This document shows positions 51,683 to 64,000 of a DNA stretch of 64,000 bases, one piece after another; within the stretch, counting starts at the first letter, position 1; every line of letters starts with the position of its first letter. This DNA comes from Carnegiea gigantea (lineage: Eukaryota > Streptophyta > Magnoliopsida > Caryophyllales > Cactaceae): positions 1 to 64,000 of the forward strand of contig JAKOGI010002207.1 in the NCBI GenBank assembly GCA_029747015.1, in the 5' to 3' direction. Position numbers and translations under genes: made by a program. Below the pieces are notes generated by a model that searched no databases, had not been told where the DNA came from, and saw only the letters and a list, made by a program, of their open reading frames with translations.

Positions 51683-51914
51683 CCTTTGATAACGGCAAGG
51701 TCAACCCATATAACCACAATGATTAGTCTCATTCATCCTATACATTAATAGATCCCAATCAGATGCATGATCACAAGTAAGTAAGCATATGCAGACATGT
51801 CCATCTTCCCGTCCTACACTCACGCTCGGTGCAGTGCTTGGATCTACAGGTTTTAATTTTTAATTCTTTTTATTCTTGATTACAATCTTTTAGGCGAGCC
51901 TTAAGATCTGTAAA

Positions 51915-51931
51915 CCTGAGCTCTGGTACCA
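51915..51931 (-). promoter_or_regulatory. Primer-binding site of element B (initiator tRNA-Met)
   Basis: The minus strand reads TGGTACCAGAGCTCAGG, one base different from the classic TGGTATCAGAGC in the first twelve. It is three bases from the 5' LTR end. Confidence 0.88.
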
Positions 51932-51934
51932 GTC

Positions 51935-54326
51935 CATAACACCCCCATTTTTCTAATTTCCTTTTAATCACTAATATTAACCTATGTGGCAGTGGAAAGA
52001 CCTAAGTGGGGTGTTACTGCCATATTTTCTTCTTGGAAATACCAAGCTGAGTATTAACCAAACTTTAATGCAAGGTCTAAATCTCAAATTATAAGATCAG
52101 TTCAAGTCTTGACGACAAATATAAAAATATCCAACTGAATGAAAATGATCTCTAAACAAAGTCTAATATAAGACTAAATCACCTCAATTAAATCGAATTT
52201 CATGGCCTTGCACCAATTCAAGTTCCCATCCCCATGCTCGTGTACTTTGCATGAAAACAAAGCATTTTAAAAAATGAGATAAACTCAATAACAACCACCC
52301 TTAACAATCAAAACATGTACAAAATTCATTTCAAACCATTTTAGGGGGTGGGGAACAACATGAGCAGTTTAAGTACTTATACATTCTCAATAGGAGCATG
52401 TCATATTTTAAGTTCCATTTATTCAATTTTAGGTTCACAAGGGCGAGTGACCCCACTGGGTCTCATGGCCTGCGCTTGGGTTTAACGTAACCGCTTAACT
52501 ATATCATGGCCTACCGTCAACTTGGACGGTTACCGCTTAACCATATCCTGGCCTACCATCAATTCAGATGGTTACCACTACCCTAGCTAAAATTCATCCA
52601 CAAGGAGGCACGTGGCCACTCAAATGCATGTACTTTTTCCCGAGGAAGGCTAATGGCTTTCAAAAACACAGGAGTATAACTCATCAGTCCCACCCATTTA
52701 TCAAGTTACTTACACATTCATAGTTAACATTGATCTTGAACCGACACATATAACCCAACCCAAGCCATTCTGGTCCAAAACATTTCCTTATTAATTTCGC
52801 AACCAAATCAGCCCAATCAACCCATGCATTCACTGATTTAACAAAACGTTTCAACATAAATCATATGAAATATCTCATCACACATTCACCCGAAAAAATC
52901 TCCTAAACATCAATGCAAAATGCATTCAAAATAACCCTAAGCGTACTCATAGGTCACTTCTTTCAAGGAACATTTGGGGGAGGGTTAGGGCATAATTGTT
53001 ACCTGCTAAAATATGCCGCTTAAGGTTGAACTCGAAATGCTAGATTGCCTAAACAATTACCCACAACAGTGGTTTGTTAATACTAATACTTAGCCTGAAT
53101 TTCTAGTTAGCCTATTACACCCAAAATAATTTTCTAAGCTTTTACTTACACGCAACAACCAAGTCCAATGATCACACAAATTTTTAGGAAGTTATAAATA
53201 TTAAAAACTCCACACACACTAACACAGCTTACTACCCCATTTACTTCCAGATTTTTTCCCCAACTTTTTAGGCCCATAACTTCCACTTTAGATGTCAAAC
53301 TTTCATGGTTAAGCCCAATCTAGAAAGGCCAAGTTGTGAGCTACAACTTCCCTTTTATCACTGTTAATAGAATCTAAGCCTAGCTACTTTGAATTTCCCT
53401 ATTTTCTTAAACTATCCCAATCACTATTAGTTTTGCGCAGTTCTAGTAATTCAGTCATACTTGCCTCGTTCCAACCTTGATTCAAGAAATTAAAAATTTC
53501 TCATTCATAGGACACATAAATCTATGTTCTGTAACTTTTTTCATAATTTATGGAGAACCAATCATCCCCAGTAAATTCGTCAAGTTAGTCCTAGATTTGG
53601 GCGAATAGAACAGTGATTCTACTGCATTCTTTAGGCTTATTTTCAATCGATTTCAGTTGGAATCCCTTCCCAAACATGCACATGTTCCCTCACCCAAAAA
53701 CTTGCTATGCCTAATCGTCAAATAATCCAAACCCCAGCAAAAGAATGAGTCTTCACTTTGAAACGATCTGCTAATGAAGGAAAAAAACTTAAGTTGTGTG
53801 GCTCCACTGATTAGATGCTTCTGTCCGAGTCTCCTAGGATAGTGAGTAAAGAAATCAACTTTCAAGATTGATATACAGAGTTTTCATTAGAAAGAAAATT
53901 CAACTAATCATTAATCTATTTGTTAGAACTACAAGAACTTCGTGCTTACCGAGTCTGAGGCGAAAGAGTGGGTGAGGAAAGAAGACCGCGGTGCGACGGC
54001 TAGGGCGAGGAGAAGAGAAATAGAGAGATGGTGAGAGAGTGAGAAAACCGGTGAGAGAGAGGGGGGACGGTGAGAGAGTGAGAAAATCGATGAGAGAGAA
54101 AGGGGGGATGGTGAGAGAGTGAGAGAGAGGGGGGCGTGTGAGAGAATGAGGAGGAAGAGAGAGAGTGGGAAATCCTTTTTTTTCCCCTTTTTTTTAAAAC
54201 TCTCCTGACTCGGACCATTCGACTAACCCTTGACTATTCTGCCAAAATCTGAAAAATAAAACGCTACGAACTCAAGCGTACTAGATCGGTCGATACCGTA
54301 AAAAAAATAACCAAATAAATATAAAA

Positions 54327-54412
<86 letters not shown>

Positions 54413-54441
54413 ACACTAAAAAAAAAAATCTGGGGTTCACA
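51935..54441 (-). repeat. 5' LTR of element B
   Basis: Aligns with 44684-47224. On the plus strand it starts CATAACACCCCCATTTT where the partner has TGTAACACCCCGATTTT, so its terminal dinucleotide is changed; it ends GGGGTTCACA. It contains the shared purine-rich GAGAGAG tract (54000-54170) and a (TA)n array (54329-54412). Confidence 0.92.
54329..54412. repeat. (TA)n array in the 5' LTR of element B
   Basis: About 84 bp of TA dinucleotides, the counterpart of 47075-47196 in the other LTR but some 40 bp shorter. Confidence 0.95.
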
Positions 54442-54447
54442 AGTTTT

Positions 54448-54650
54448 GATTTTGTTTCTTTTAATTTCGTAAAATGGTAGGGGAATAGATTTGCCCATGA
54501 GTTAGCATGTTGGCAACCATGGAGTTAGGATAGGAGGGTATGGACTAATGATGTGCCGGTGCAGATAATAAGCCGGTCATTAGAGGAAATGTACTCGTAT
54601 ATTAAGGCCAATCTAATATAATACCCTTGCATTGGTTATCCCCAAAAAAA
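54448..54650 (+). pseudogene. LINE ORF2 C-terminal end, after element B
   Basis: Continues the frame left at 44683: DFVSFNFVKW, a stop, then GNRFAHELACW, matching the last RNase H block (VKR-x-GN-x-VAHELA) of plant L1-type ORF2. It ends with CCCCAAAAAAAATA at 54637-54650, a short A-rich tail that probably marks the LINE 3' end. No target duplication pairing this tail with the 41085 end was found. Confidence 0.85.
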
Positions 54651-55079
54651 ATATTTCATAGGTTTATCACATATATGAAATTATATTATTTTGAGCATTG
54701 GGTATCTATTGGTTTAGAGTTCTCCTTACTGCATCTGAAGAGAACTAATGGGTTATCAAATCTTGGGAGATGACCGCACTTAAAGGGATTATTATCTCAC
54801 CAGTACAGTGGAGTGCGTTTCACTCTCTAAAGAGAGTGTTTCAACAAGCTTCGACCCAGGCTACTTCGAAACCCTTATTATTCTCTATATTTACATTCTA
54901 TGAATCAGTTGCTTCATTGTCTTCTAATTTTGATATTGTATCATATAAATAGATGTATTTTATGTGCTTCTACTTAGCATAAGTATGTAAATGTTGACAT
55001 TAATATTGTACTACGTTGTATCCCAAATTAATAGAAAAGTTCTCCACTGATTTTTAAGGTATTTTCCACAAAAATTTCC
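54651..55079. other. Intergenic DNA, nothing recognised
   Basis: AT-rich stretch after the LINE tail, with no recognisable coding sequence or repeat structure. Confidence 0.45.
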
Positions 55080-55560
55080 AACAGAAGGAACCTGAGAAAA
55101 TTCCGCATAATGTTAAGTTTTTAAAGGACAAAGGGAATAAATGCTTCAAAAATAATGATTTAGCAGAGGCCTCAGCCTGTTATTTGTCTGGTATGTTGTT
55201 ATGCTTTAGTTGTGTTGTCTCAGATGCAGACGAGGTTGCCTTCATGCATTTGGCCATCTCTCTTAATCTTAACCTAGCTGGCTCGAAGCTCGAACAAGAA
55301 AAGTTTGGGTTAACAATGACATTGTGTTCCTAGGTTCTACAATTTGAGGCTAGCAACACTAAAGCTCTATCCAAGAGGGCAAAAAGTGGCTTCGGGCTTG
55401 CATAATATTCACTAATCATCAAGTGACTTGAGGGAAGTTGGGAAATTGAGCCAAATGACATGGAGGTCGCTAAGAAAGTCGCTAAAATTGAAAGCAAAGG
55501 TTGTTAAATTGAGACTATCAAGAAGGAATTCAAGGGTTTTGAGCCAGAAGGTAGTCTTAT
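55080..55560 (+). pseudogene. Tetratricopeptide-repeat (TPR) protein pseudogene fragment
   Basis: One plus frame reads KFLKDKGNKCFKNNDLAEAS, LAISLNLNLAGSKLEQEKFG and VLQFEASNTKALSKRAKSGF, the helix-turn-helix pattern of consecutive TPR units as in co-chaperone-type TPR proteins (K-x-KGN-x-x-FK, then NLA-x-x-L, then ALSKRA). A frameshifted continuation (EPNDMEVAKKVAKIES, around 55440) fits the end of the third unit. In-frame stops (TAG near 55333, TAA at 55405) and the frame change show it is dead. No intron-like interruption is evident within the 300 bp of similarity, so a processed copy is possible. Parent gene not identified. Confidence 0.6.
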
Positions 55561-56655
55561 GGAGTATTGTCCTTGTACATAAGCATCGGCACGGGTCGAA
55601 TGAGGTAATAAGGTTGATCTGGAGCTCCACCTAAAACCCCTGCAATGAAGATATTGAACCTAGGATATGCTGGAGAAGAGTTAAGCACCGCTCCTTCCAA
55701 CCCAGAATCTCCTAATGTGGCAACTAATTTTGTTGTAATGCCACTAGTCAAGGAAACCAGCGAAATCATTGAGATGCACAATCGCGCTAACATGGACTTA
55801 ATTAGGTGAGCACATGTTCCAATTCGCCATTAACCTTTACAACAAGTGTGGAGGGCATGAACAATATTATTGCTAATACATCTTCTACATTTTCTTCGAT
55901 AAACATTGAGAGTCTTGTAGATGTTGTCCTTCTTTTATCAAAGGGAAATAACAAAAGGCGCACACAAAAATCTCTTCGGCTGTCTCACTAAACTTATCAA
56001 AGATTTATACAAGGAAAATCAATTGAATTTTATGGCAGCATATCAATGACCTACTTAGTTGTTCCAGCTCAAGGAAGGGAAAGTTATAATGTGTAGACAT
56101 AGGCTATGTTAAAAGAATGGGAAATTTATAGAGCGTACAATGGAAGACACTCTAAGTAGTATGGATACAATGGATTCAACTACTTCTAGAACACATATAC
56201 CATGTCAGGATAATGATGGGAGGAGTCCATTTCAATTTTCTAGATGAGTTCAAAGTGGCCATATCACAAGGAAGCTAAACAGCAGGACGAATCATGAGCC
56301 AAGGCAAATGACAAGAGTTAAACAAAGAGCTGATGGCATCATTTCCACTGGAGAGAGGTATGATTTTGCGTTATCTAGATATAGCTCATTGGAATGGTGC
56401 AGGGAAGATTGCGATCGTGGAAAGAGACTCAAACAATGTATACTTAAAGGATGTAACCAGATTCAACAGAAGTATGAATATCAGAGTCAAATTCAAAAAA
56501 GGAAGTTTAAGGTGCTAGGTTTTGATGATGTAGAATTCATTATGAAGAAGGGACTTTTGTACTATAGTGGAGACATCGAGAATTATAGTTTTTATAGCTA
56601 TAGTGTCATTAGGTTAGCTAAGGTAATGTTGAAGATGATGTCTTCTATGTAATGT
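55561..56655 (+). other. Coding-like but unidentified sequence
   Basis: Two overlapping plus-strand open stretches end this region: 56308-56652 (114 codons, including GFDDVEFIMKKGLLYYSGDI) and 56333-56518 in another frame. Upstream pieces such as NPESPNVATNFVVMPLVKET (55700-55760) look coding but are broken by stops. I recognise no domain. It may be the continuation of the TPR pseudogene locus or another decayed transposon. Confidence 0.35.
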
Positions 56656-58100
56656 AATGATTATGAATTTTTTTAGTGGTTCTTCTATAATTGTTTTTTT
56701 CAAAGCTTGTATTACCTTATAGACCCAAATAAAATTTAAAAAAAAACTACTCCTAAAAAGTTAACGTAAATTGATTTTTGAGCAGAGGACATACATAAGC
56801 CAAATTTATTGAATTGTTAAAGCATCCATAATTACATAAGAGTCAATGGTAGAATGGTACACTCTAACCCATACTTATTTCGTCTTGAAGGATATTGGTT
56901 GCTTCGTCTGGAAGGGTATTGTCCTGCAAAATAATAGGCGAGAGATATTTCATCCTTATGCACATGAGACCAATCAGGGGTGAATCTTAGTGTATCTTAG
57001 GCCTGGACCCAAAAAAAAAAATAATAAGTTTTTGTTTGGAAAGGGTTGATTGTAGTATGTGTGGGCAGCATAAAAAAGCCTAAGAACCCATACACAACCT
57101 TAAACCATTAGGCCCAAGTACTAACACTTACTTTTTATTTCAAATACAGAAAGTGCAATTGTCTGTCGTCTGCATATAAAAATATTGTAACCTAATAATA
57201 AAATTAAACTAAATTAATTGCACCAACTCCCAAGGCTACCCAACATCCATCTGTCTTTCTGTCTCCCCCCTCTTCCATGACAGAAGTAATTAGACCAATT
57301 CTATCTCTCTCTGTCTCTGTCTATATCGCTGTCTCTGTTTCTCTATTACTCTCTCTTTCTCTTAGTTTCTCTCTCTTTTCTTAAAGCATACTTGAGGAAC
57401 TGAACTCCATTGTTGATGCTGAAGTCTTGAGGATTCAACATGTACTCTAGTATGCCAAAAATCATCGTACCATGACGCACGAACACCGTTTAACTGCCAA
57501 GACAACACTATTCATCAAAGACCATAAGTGTGCACTGGGCCTAGTGCCAACCTCCATTGCCATTAACTCGATGGTTTAAGGTTCCAAGCTTTAATATCTT
57601 GCTTTTATTTATTGTTTTCCTTGTAATTTATTATTCCCCCCTAATTCCTCCATTTCTCTCTCCATAACTTCCTCTGTCATTGACTTCACCTGTCCAAAAT
57701 CTCATTCATGTCTATCTCTAGCATTTTCATTATGTCCCTCTAAGGAATGTGCTTCTTAGCTTCTATGCCTTTTAGTTCTTGCTTAGTCATACGCTCTTAC
57801 AATTTTTTAGGTGATTGTTCTAGTGTTGGCTTTTTCTTCATTTCAATTTCTTCTTCTGGTTGCTGTGTTCGGTGTTCGCCTTCTGGCTTCCTTTTTGCCT
57901 TTAGTTGGTCATGTAACAGTTTGAATTTGAATATGAGATGAGTAAGACCATGTTATGGTGAATTGTGTGCTAAACTTTTGGGGTTTGGAGTTTAGACTCT
58001 GTAATTTTATGGACCAAGGGGGTATGAATTTATTGGAAATTCTGGTGTCTAACTATAATATATTTGTAATTTTATAAACCACTAGTTTCATTTGTTGTTT
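56656..58100. other. Intergenic DNA with a CT-rich stretch
   Basis: No gene recognised. A pyrimidine-rich low-complexity tract of CTCTCT/GTCTCT words lies at 57300-57380, and another T/C-rich stretch at 57600-57680. Confidence 0.5.
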
Positions 58101-60646
58101 AAACTTTATATTATAGTACACGTAGGGACGTATGTTAGTTAGTGGATGCCCCTGAGTCAAGCGTGTGCATTTGCCATTGGGACTAATCACAAAACTTAAA
58201 TTATTTTCGTAATCAAATTCAGAAAGAAAAAACCTTAGAATTTGACACCCTTTTGAGGACAAATAAACAATCAATTTCTATGGTAATCTTACATAATTTA
58301 AATCTCCAAGCAGCCTGTAGTCCAAACGGAGCCACCTTTGCTTACACGACCATGGAAAACCGCTTAGCAATGATCCTTCTAATTATCATCACAACCACCT
58401 TACTACATGAATCCTTCCCCACCATGCTCAGACCCATTCATCCTTCTTAAGACACAACTATGTCAACATTCATCTTGATAATGCCTTCCTGAGGCCGGAC
58501 CTGTGCTATAATTGGTTTTAATCCACTTAGGTCCTCTAACATCTACCCATTACCTTATTAAATTCACCACATGTCGTTCTATTTTCTCTATTGAAGGTGC
58601 TATCAATTCTTTGGAACCAAGCAAACCAAGTTAGGATTATGGCTATTTGTAGTTGCTTTTGGCCCGATCTATCGAACCACTCTTTGAGAACTTCCTCAAA
58701 CCCACCCTTCCTTCCTTCCTTAGCTCAAAAATATTCTCAATACCATCCCTCCAGAAATCCCTCGATTTTAGGCAGCCAAAAAGCAGATGGGCCAGATCTT
58801 CCTTACCCAATTGCATCTACGTACATGTCATCATTAAAGATGTAAGGTTCCTTCGAACAAGCTTTTGTGTATAAGTAAGTTGTACACATCCTCTATAGAA
58901 AGTGTCTCACCTTAGCATCACTTGAGCCCCTAATGTGTTGGCCAGAGCTTATCAAAACCATCAAAATCCACAAATTAGCCAAGCACGTAGGCTAGCTTTA
59001 CTGAGAATACCCATTTAAGAATAGCTCCAAATTAACGCACCATTCAACTTGTTTCGACTTAAAGAGATTGCCAAGATTAACTTCTTATTCCTATTATTAA
59101 ACAACCTATTGATACTCTCTAGATCCCATTCTCTGGTGGCCTAGTTAATGAGCCCCCAAAGTAGGGTCACCTTTACATTCGCAGGTCTAGATGAAGCTGC
59201 AAACCATCATATCGCACCACGAGCCAAGGATGGCCTCAGTGTTGACAATCACTCCATTGCCCACTCTTCAAACAAATTTCTTCTTAAGTAAGGCTTGTTA
59301 ACCTTTTCCAAGCATAGCTCGGATCATAACCCAGTGTCGTATCAAGAAAATTGTCATTAAGGAAATATTTTACTTTTAAGGTTTGGACTAACAATGAACA
59401 TGGAGTTGGATCAATCACCATCCTTGCTTTGTTGAAAGAGCATCATTGGCTATGTTAAGTCTCTTACAACTGATCCCAACAAGATGATTTAGAACACATA
59501 AAGTATCCCACGGTCTTTAATGCGTGCCCCTCTCCTTTGCATTCCTTTTGCACCAAAATTTAGCAAAGGTTGCATGTAATTCATCAATTAAGGCAAAGGT
59601 ACCTTACAAATGCTCATTAGGTAGGAAGTATTGCTTGCCTAACTGTCTCAATCAAGACCTTATTGCGCATTCTCGACAACAATTTCTTTTTCTTTACCTC
59701 AATTTTTTTTTCCTGCTCATCTCCTTGATAGCCGTAAAATCTCCATTTTATCTTCTCAGAATGGTTGCTGCACCTAGATACTTCGAATGTTTCTCCACAA
59801 TAGATCTTTATCCTTCGAATTAGCTTAATCCTTCTATCTAACGATACTTCTTTCTTGAAAGATGCCTCTGACTTCTCAAAATATTGGTTGACAATCTCAA
59901 TTATCTTCAAGTATTTATCTTTGCTGGCTCTTGTGGATGGGACACTATAGTTGTAAAAAAAGAAGATGAGTGATTATAGGCCTTTTATTGCTAGAGCTTG
60001 TACACAGATGAATCTATCTCCAGTTACCTTTCGAATTAAACCTTCAACAATCATAATGAATAAGAAAGGTGAAATAGGGTCGGCATTATAAATGCCCTGG
60101 TAGGGATTATACATCTTCCTACTAATAACAAATGAATAAGAAACGCTTGAGACCAGGATCATCACCATGTTGGTCCAACTCTTATGAAACCCCATCCTTA
60201 GAATTGAAAGAGAAAAGGCAATTTTATTCTATCATAAGCCTTGCTTATATATAATTTAATTACCATATTTGCCCTCATACCCTTCTATCTGTTATTTATT
60301 GAATGAAATACATCCAATGTAACCAAACATTATCAATAATTTTTTGACCATGCATGAGAGTCCTCTAGTTCACAAATACAATTTTTGGTAGAAAGTGCTT
60401 CAACCTATTAGCCACAACCTTAGAAATAATTTTGTACACAACATTACAAAAGACTACTAGGTCAATATCTTATGATGGACTCAGGTGTCCTCACTTCAGG
60501 GATCAAAGCCACAAGGATTTAATTAATGGGCTTAGGGTTTATCCTATCGCTAACACCTTTGATAAAAGAGCAAACTTTAGAACCAATGATATGAATATTT
60601 GTTAAAAAAAAAAGCATGCATACAGTCAAACCAGGGGCTATGAAGG
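58101..60646 (-). pseudogene. LINE (L1-type) ORF2 remnant interrupted by an LTR at 60647
   Basis: Minus-strand blocks in order: a PDG-like stretch next to the LTR junction, ALIPEVRTPES (near 60480-60515), KIISKVVANRLKHFLP (60383-60430), YISKAYDRIK (near 60220-60250), then MGFHKSWTNMVMILVSSVSY and ADPISPFLFIMIVEGLIRKV (59974-60195), and KKKLLSRMRNKVLIETVRQA (59617-59700). This matches L1-type RT and its downstream linker. The FADD catalytic block is not recognisable. A zf-RVT-like end, NWVRKIWP, is near 58800. It has many stops, so it is old. The 3' end is not precisely located. Confidence 0.8.
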
Positions 60647-63600
60647 TGTAACATCCCTTTCCCCTAGGGTTAGGAATGTTAACGTTTTCTTAAATCCTGG
60701 AGTGAAACGGACAGACTTTGGCTTAAAAATTGACCATTTCCGAAGCTTAGAACCTTACATTAGGTCCTTGCAATGAATAGAAGCACAAGAGAACACCAAA
60801 ACAAGCTCAACGGCTAGATGTTGGAGTCTATAGCTCTACGGACTACACGCCCGGAGTATGCCAAATAATAAATTTCAATAACGAAGAAGGGTATAAAAGA
60901 TACAACTCAACGGATCACACATTCGGAGCACTGGGGTTTACATCCCAAAAATAACTAACTTCAACTAAAACAAATGATCTACTATTCAGATGGTTGGCCT
61001 ACATGGCCATTCAGAGCGACTGCTATTCAATATATAATACACAAACCAAAGCACTTTATTTATGTACATTTAGAAATCTAGGGTTACATCATATTACATC
61101 ATTAAACTCGTAGGCCTACATATATATATGCACACAACACCTTTTTCGAAGAAAGGGAGAGACTCCAATTCGAATCATGCAAATCTACTTCTACCTGTCA
61201 TCTCGAAAACTCGGGAAAAGGGGAGATAGAGAGGGGATGAGCTACCACACGCTCAGTGAGTGATCCTCAAATATGAGAAAAATAAAACAGTTGCACGTAA
61301 TACTTTTAAGTAGTAATCACACACATTTTGACATTTAACATCACACAAATAATCACACAAGTTCTCCCATATTCATTATTACCTCAAAATCCTTCACGAT
61401 TCAAAATATATTCTAATCTCCTTCTATTTCATGCACAAGAGTTCTCAATTGACCTAAACTATGTATCTTGTAGCTGAGGAGTGACAGTCACTTCCTTAAC
61501 ATCACGTAGCCGACATACCAGACTCAAAAGCAAATTGACTCGTGCACAAATTCAGGTAAAGAGAATAGTTGATCACTTAGTTCACACATAAACACCTATC
61601 ATCAAGGAGTTCAGTTAAACTCACCAAGTAGAATTCTTTCTAGTAAGAGATTGGGTTTAACGCCTAAAGGCAAAGACCATTACTTAAACTGAAGTCAGCA
61701 TTTATAGAACAGTCATTATTCACTGGAAAATCATTTGGAACTCAATAAAATCTCTTTTCAAAAATACATGCACTTTTCCAAATCTTTGTGCTAGCATAGT
61801 CCTCGAATGAGGAGTTTCCATCACATAATAGGTACGAAATCATTTAGAGGCGCATCCTATTCTCATATTCGTGCTTATATGGGACATCTACACTCTTCCT
61901 AGGGGTGACCTACACTCGTCTTTCATATTATCCCCGGGGATCCTTATAACCATTGGACCATTACCCTCATCAGGGTCTTATAGGGTTCCCACTTCTGGGC
62001 TACTCCATAGGAATTAGGATTCCTATGCACCGGGTTTGCTCTCTAAACTTGTGTCCAAAAATTTGGCACCATTCTCCTAGCCCGAAACATTTCAGATGCA
62101 TCTCACTTTAAATAAATTTTTCCTCAAAATTCTCACTGTACCCAACTATGGCATTTTCATTCTCAAGAAGGCCAAAATGCCTTAATGAATTCAAGTCGAC
62201 TTTTTCAAAGTACAAAACCACTCATTTTTCCAAGTATGTATGCAAACAAGTCAACAACTACATGGCCATTCACTAATCAAGGAATGTGACATTAAAACGT
62301 GTTTTAGAAGCTAGTAGATGCAATCATGAGCGAAAGCCTCGATTTCTCAATGTTAAGATGCAAAACAATTCATACTATCAATCAGGACTCCCTGCGGTTG
62401 TAGGAAGTATTAAACAAGTTATAAAAAGCTTATAACGTTTAATTACAATTCACTCTTATCAAACGAATGGTCTTATAGGCATTATTAACCACATAACTCA
62501 GTATGCTTGCCATATCAAAGAAATTCATATATGCACTTATCGACGCGCGCTTTTAAGCGTATTGTGAACATATTCATTCATAACTCACGCTGCTTTCCAA
62601 CGCAATAGCATGTTTAAATAATTTCTGGCAGTAATCAAGGGATGTTTAAATGATCGAGTTACTTGTTTAAAAAATCAGGATGGTTCTTAGATATCTCAAA
62701 TGCAAACTAGTTGTCAAGAGTATACTAGAATCGTCAAACCACCGTTTTCTACTAAGAACTCACACATAATTCAGGCATGCACATCAACAAACAAAGGTAA
62801 ATGGAACTATAATAGTTACTACCCTCAATCCAGAAACAAACAACAAGATGTATGTATATATACGTCATACACACCTCAAGCCTTAGTCTAACGGGCAAGT
62901 TTTGTCACTTTCATTTCTCCACTAACTCTCACATATTGCACATGCAATTGGCATTCACAGTACAAATTAATAGGTCATCATTATCATTTAACAGTCATTT
63001 GAATACCTTAATCAAGCAAGCAAAGTACACTAATGATCCGACGCATACACACACATATCTACATACATTTTTGAAAAACAAACAAAAAAAAAAAGGCAAG
63101 TATCAACGGCCATTTGATCACGTAGTATTGTTAGGAGATGATAAAATCATTATTCTCTGCATGACTTGCAAAAACCTTTCACCTATAATACCACCCTCCA
63201 TGGCCAATTAGCACGTTGTAAATTACATATTATAACAAAGAAATAAATTTGGTGGAAACCTAAGCCCTTGGGGCTAGCCCACAAACCAGATTCATCCAAT
63301 GCCCATTGATCATCCACGTACACCTACTCTTCTCATAATCGAGTTGTATGCTTGTGACATTCAGCCACTAGTGTAATCCGTAATTCAGACTTGCATAATT
63401 AGGTTACCTAAAGATTTGGGTAGTGGATGCCCCAAAGTCATATATTCAGAGTCTACACAAAAATGGTGCATTTGTCTATCTAATTGCACATGTAAGCATT
63501 CAAAATCAATTTAATTTTCGAAATTACTAGGTTTTAGGGAAGAAGAGGACCTCTCACCTCGACTACAAGTGAAGGGACTCAATCTAGGGTTTGGTTTGGT

Positions 63601-64000
63601 TGGCTCGGCATGGTTCAGTTCACTCCCTTGCTCTTGACATGCTATTCGGTGCCCCACTATTAAACTCACCACCAGAGCACGGTAAGGACAGTCGCTGAGC
63701 CTCTAAAACGTCCGCTAACTTTCCACAGCTTCCTCTCCTTTACTTGATGGTTGTTGCGCGAACCAGGGCTGCTAGGGGCAACAGACACCCAGCCATTGCC
63801 ACACCAGCACAATCGTCACCCTCATCTCTGTTCCTCCCCTCGGTCTCTCTCTCCCTCTTTCTGGTTTGGTCGGGTTCGGGGGCACAGGGGTTGGGTAGCA
63901 GAGGCCTCTTAGCCCCCTTAATTCTTCTGCCGTGAAATCAAAAGGGGCTTTGGGCCCCCTTTTTACCTCCCCTGTCCCTTTTTTTGGTTTATTATTAGGG
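60647..64000 (-). repeat. LTR of a third chromovirus-like element (C), cut by window end
   Basis: On the plus strand it begins TGTAACATCCCTTTCCCC directly after LINE coding sequence, like the TGTAACACCCC starts of the LTRs of elements A and B. It shares with the element A LTR the motif order GGGGATGAGC-x-CACACGCTCAGTGA and CACGTAATAC-TTTTAAG (61234-61320). No matching end with a polypurine tract is reached by 64000, so its length and whether it is a solo LTR are unknown. Orientation is inferred from similarity to element A. Open frames inside it have no domain. Confidence 0.7.

Overview
The window is nuclear DNA of a flowering plant, most likely a eudicot; the species cannot be read from the sequence. 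The evidence is one intron-rich plastid-pathway gene with canonical GT-AG introns, surrounded by degenerate plant-type LTR retrotransposons, L1-type LINEs with RNase H tails, and small DNA transposons. There is no prokaryotic operon, CRISPR array, rRNA gene or convincing tRNA gene. Nearly every open frame outside the single host gene is a transposon remnant or chance.

Layout. 1-8698: minus-strand Ty3/Gypsy element of Tat/Ogre type (gag, protease region, reverse transcriptase, RNase H, primer-binding site, LTR). It carries a 1.13 kb non-autonomous hAT transposon and was inserted into a minus-strand LINE (8699-9480). 9930-11760: a plus-strand LINE remnant. 11760-17677: AT-rich DNA with few recognisable features. 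17678-30327: a complete but dead Ty3/Gypsy chromovirus (element A, minus strand) with a perfect 5-bp target duplication. Its 3' LTR has since received a Harbinger-like MITE and a Helitron. 30892-39725: lycopene epsilon-cyclase (LCYE), minus strand, 11 exons, whose joined exons give an uninterrupted 541-residue frame. 41085-54650: a plus-strand LINE split in its RNase H domain by a second chromovirus (element B, 44684-54441). Element B has reverse transcriptase, RNase H, integrase and chromodomain remnants but no recognisable gag; the gag position holds an unusual acidic ORF. 55080-56655: a broken TPR-protein-like sequence followed by unidentified coding-like sequence. 58100-60646: a third LINE (minus), interrupted in its reverse transcriptase by the LTR of a further element (60647 to the window end).

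Function. LCYE is the only gene expected to be functional. It makes the epsilon ring of alpha-carotene and lutein in plastids. The residue matching the known mono-/bi-cyclisation switch is leucine, which predicts the usual one-ring product. Its introns hold small repeat insertions, including a long foldback element in intron 10.

The main structural theme is nesting. All three LTR elements whose host junction is visible next to a LINE sit inside LINE ORF2 sequence. The most unfamiliar item is the acidic ORF of element B. No clearly new multi-gene system is visible.
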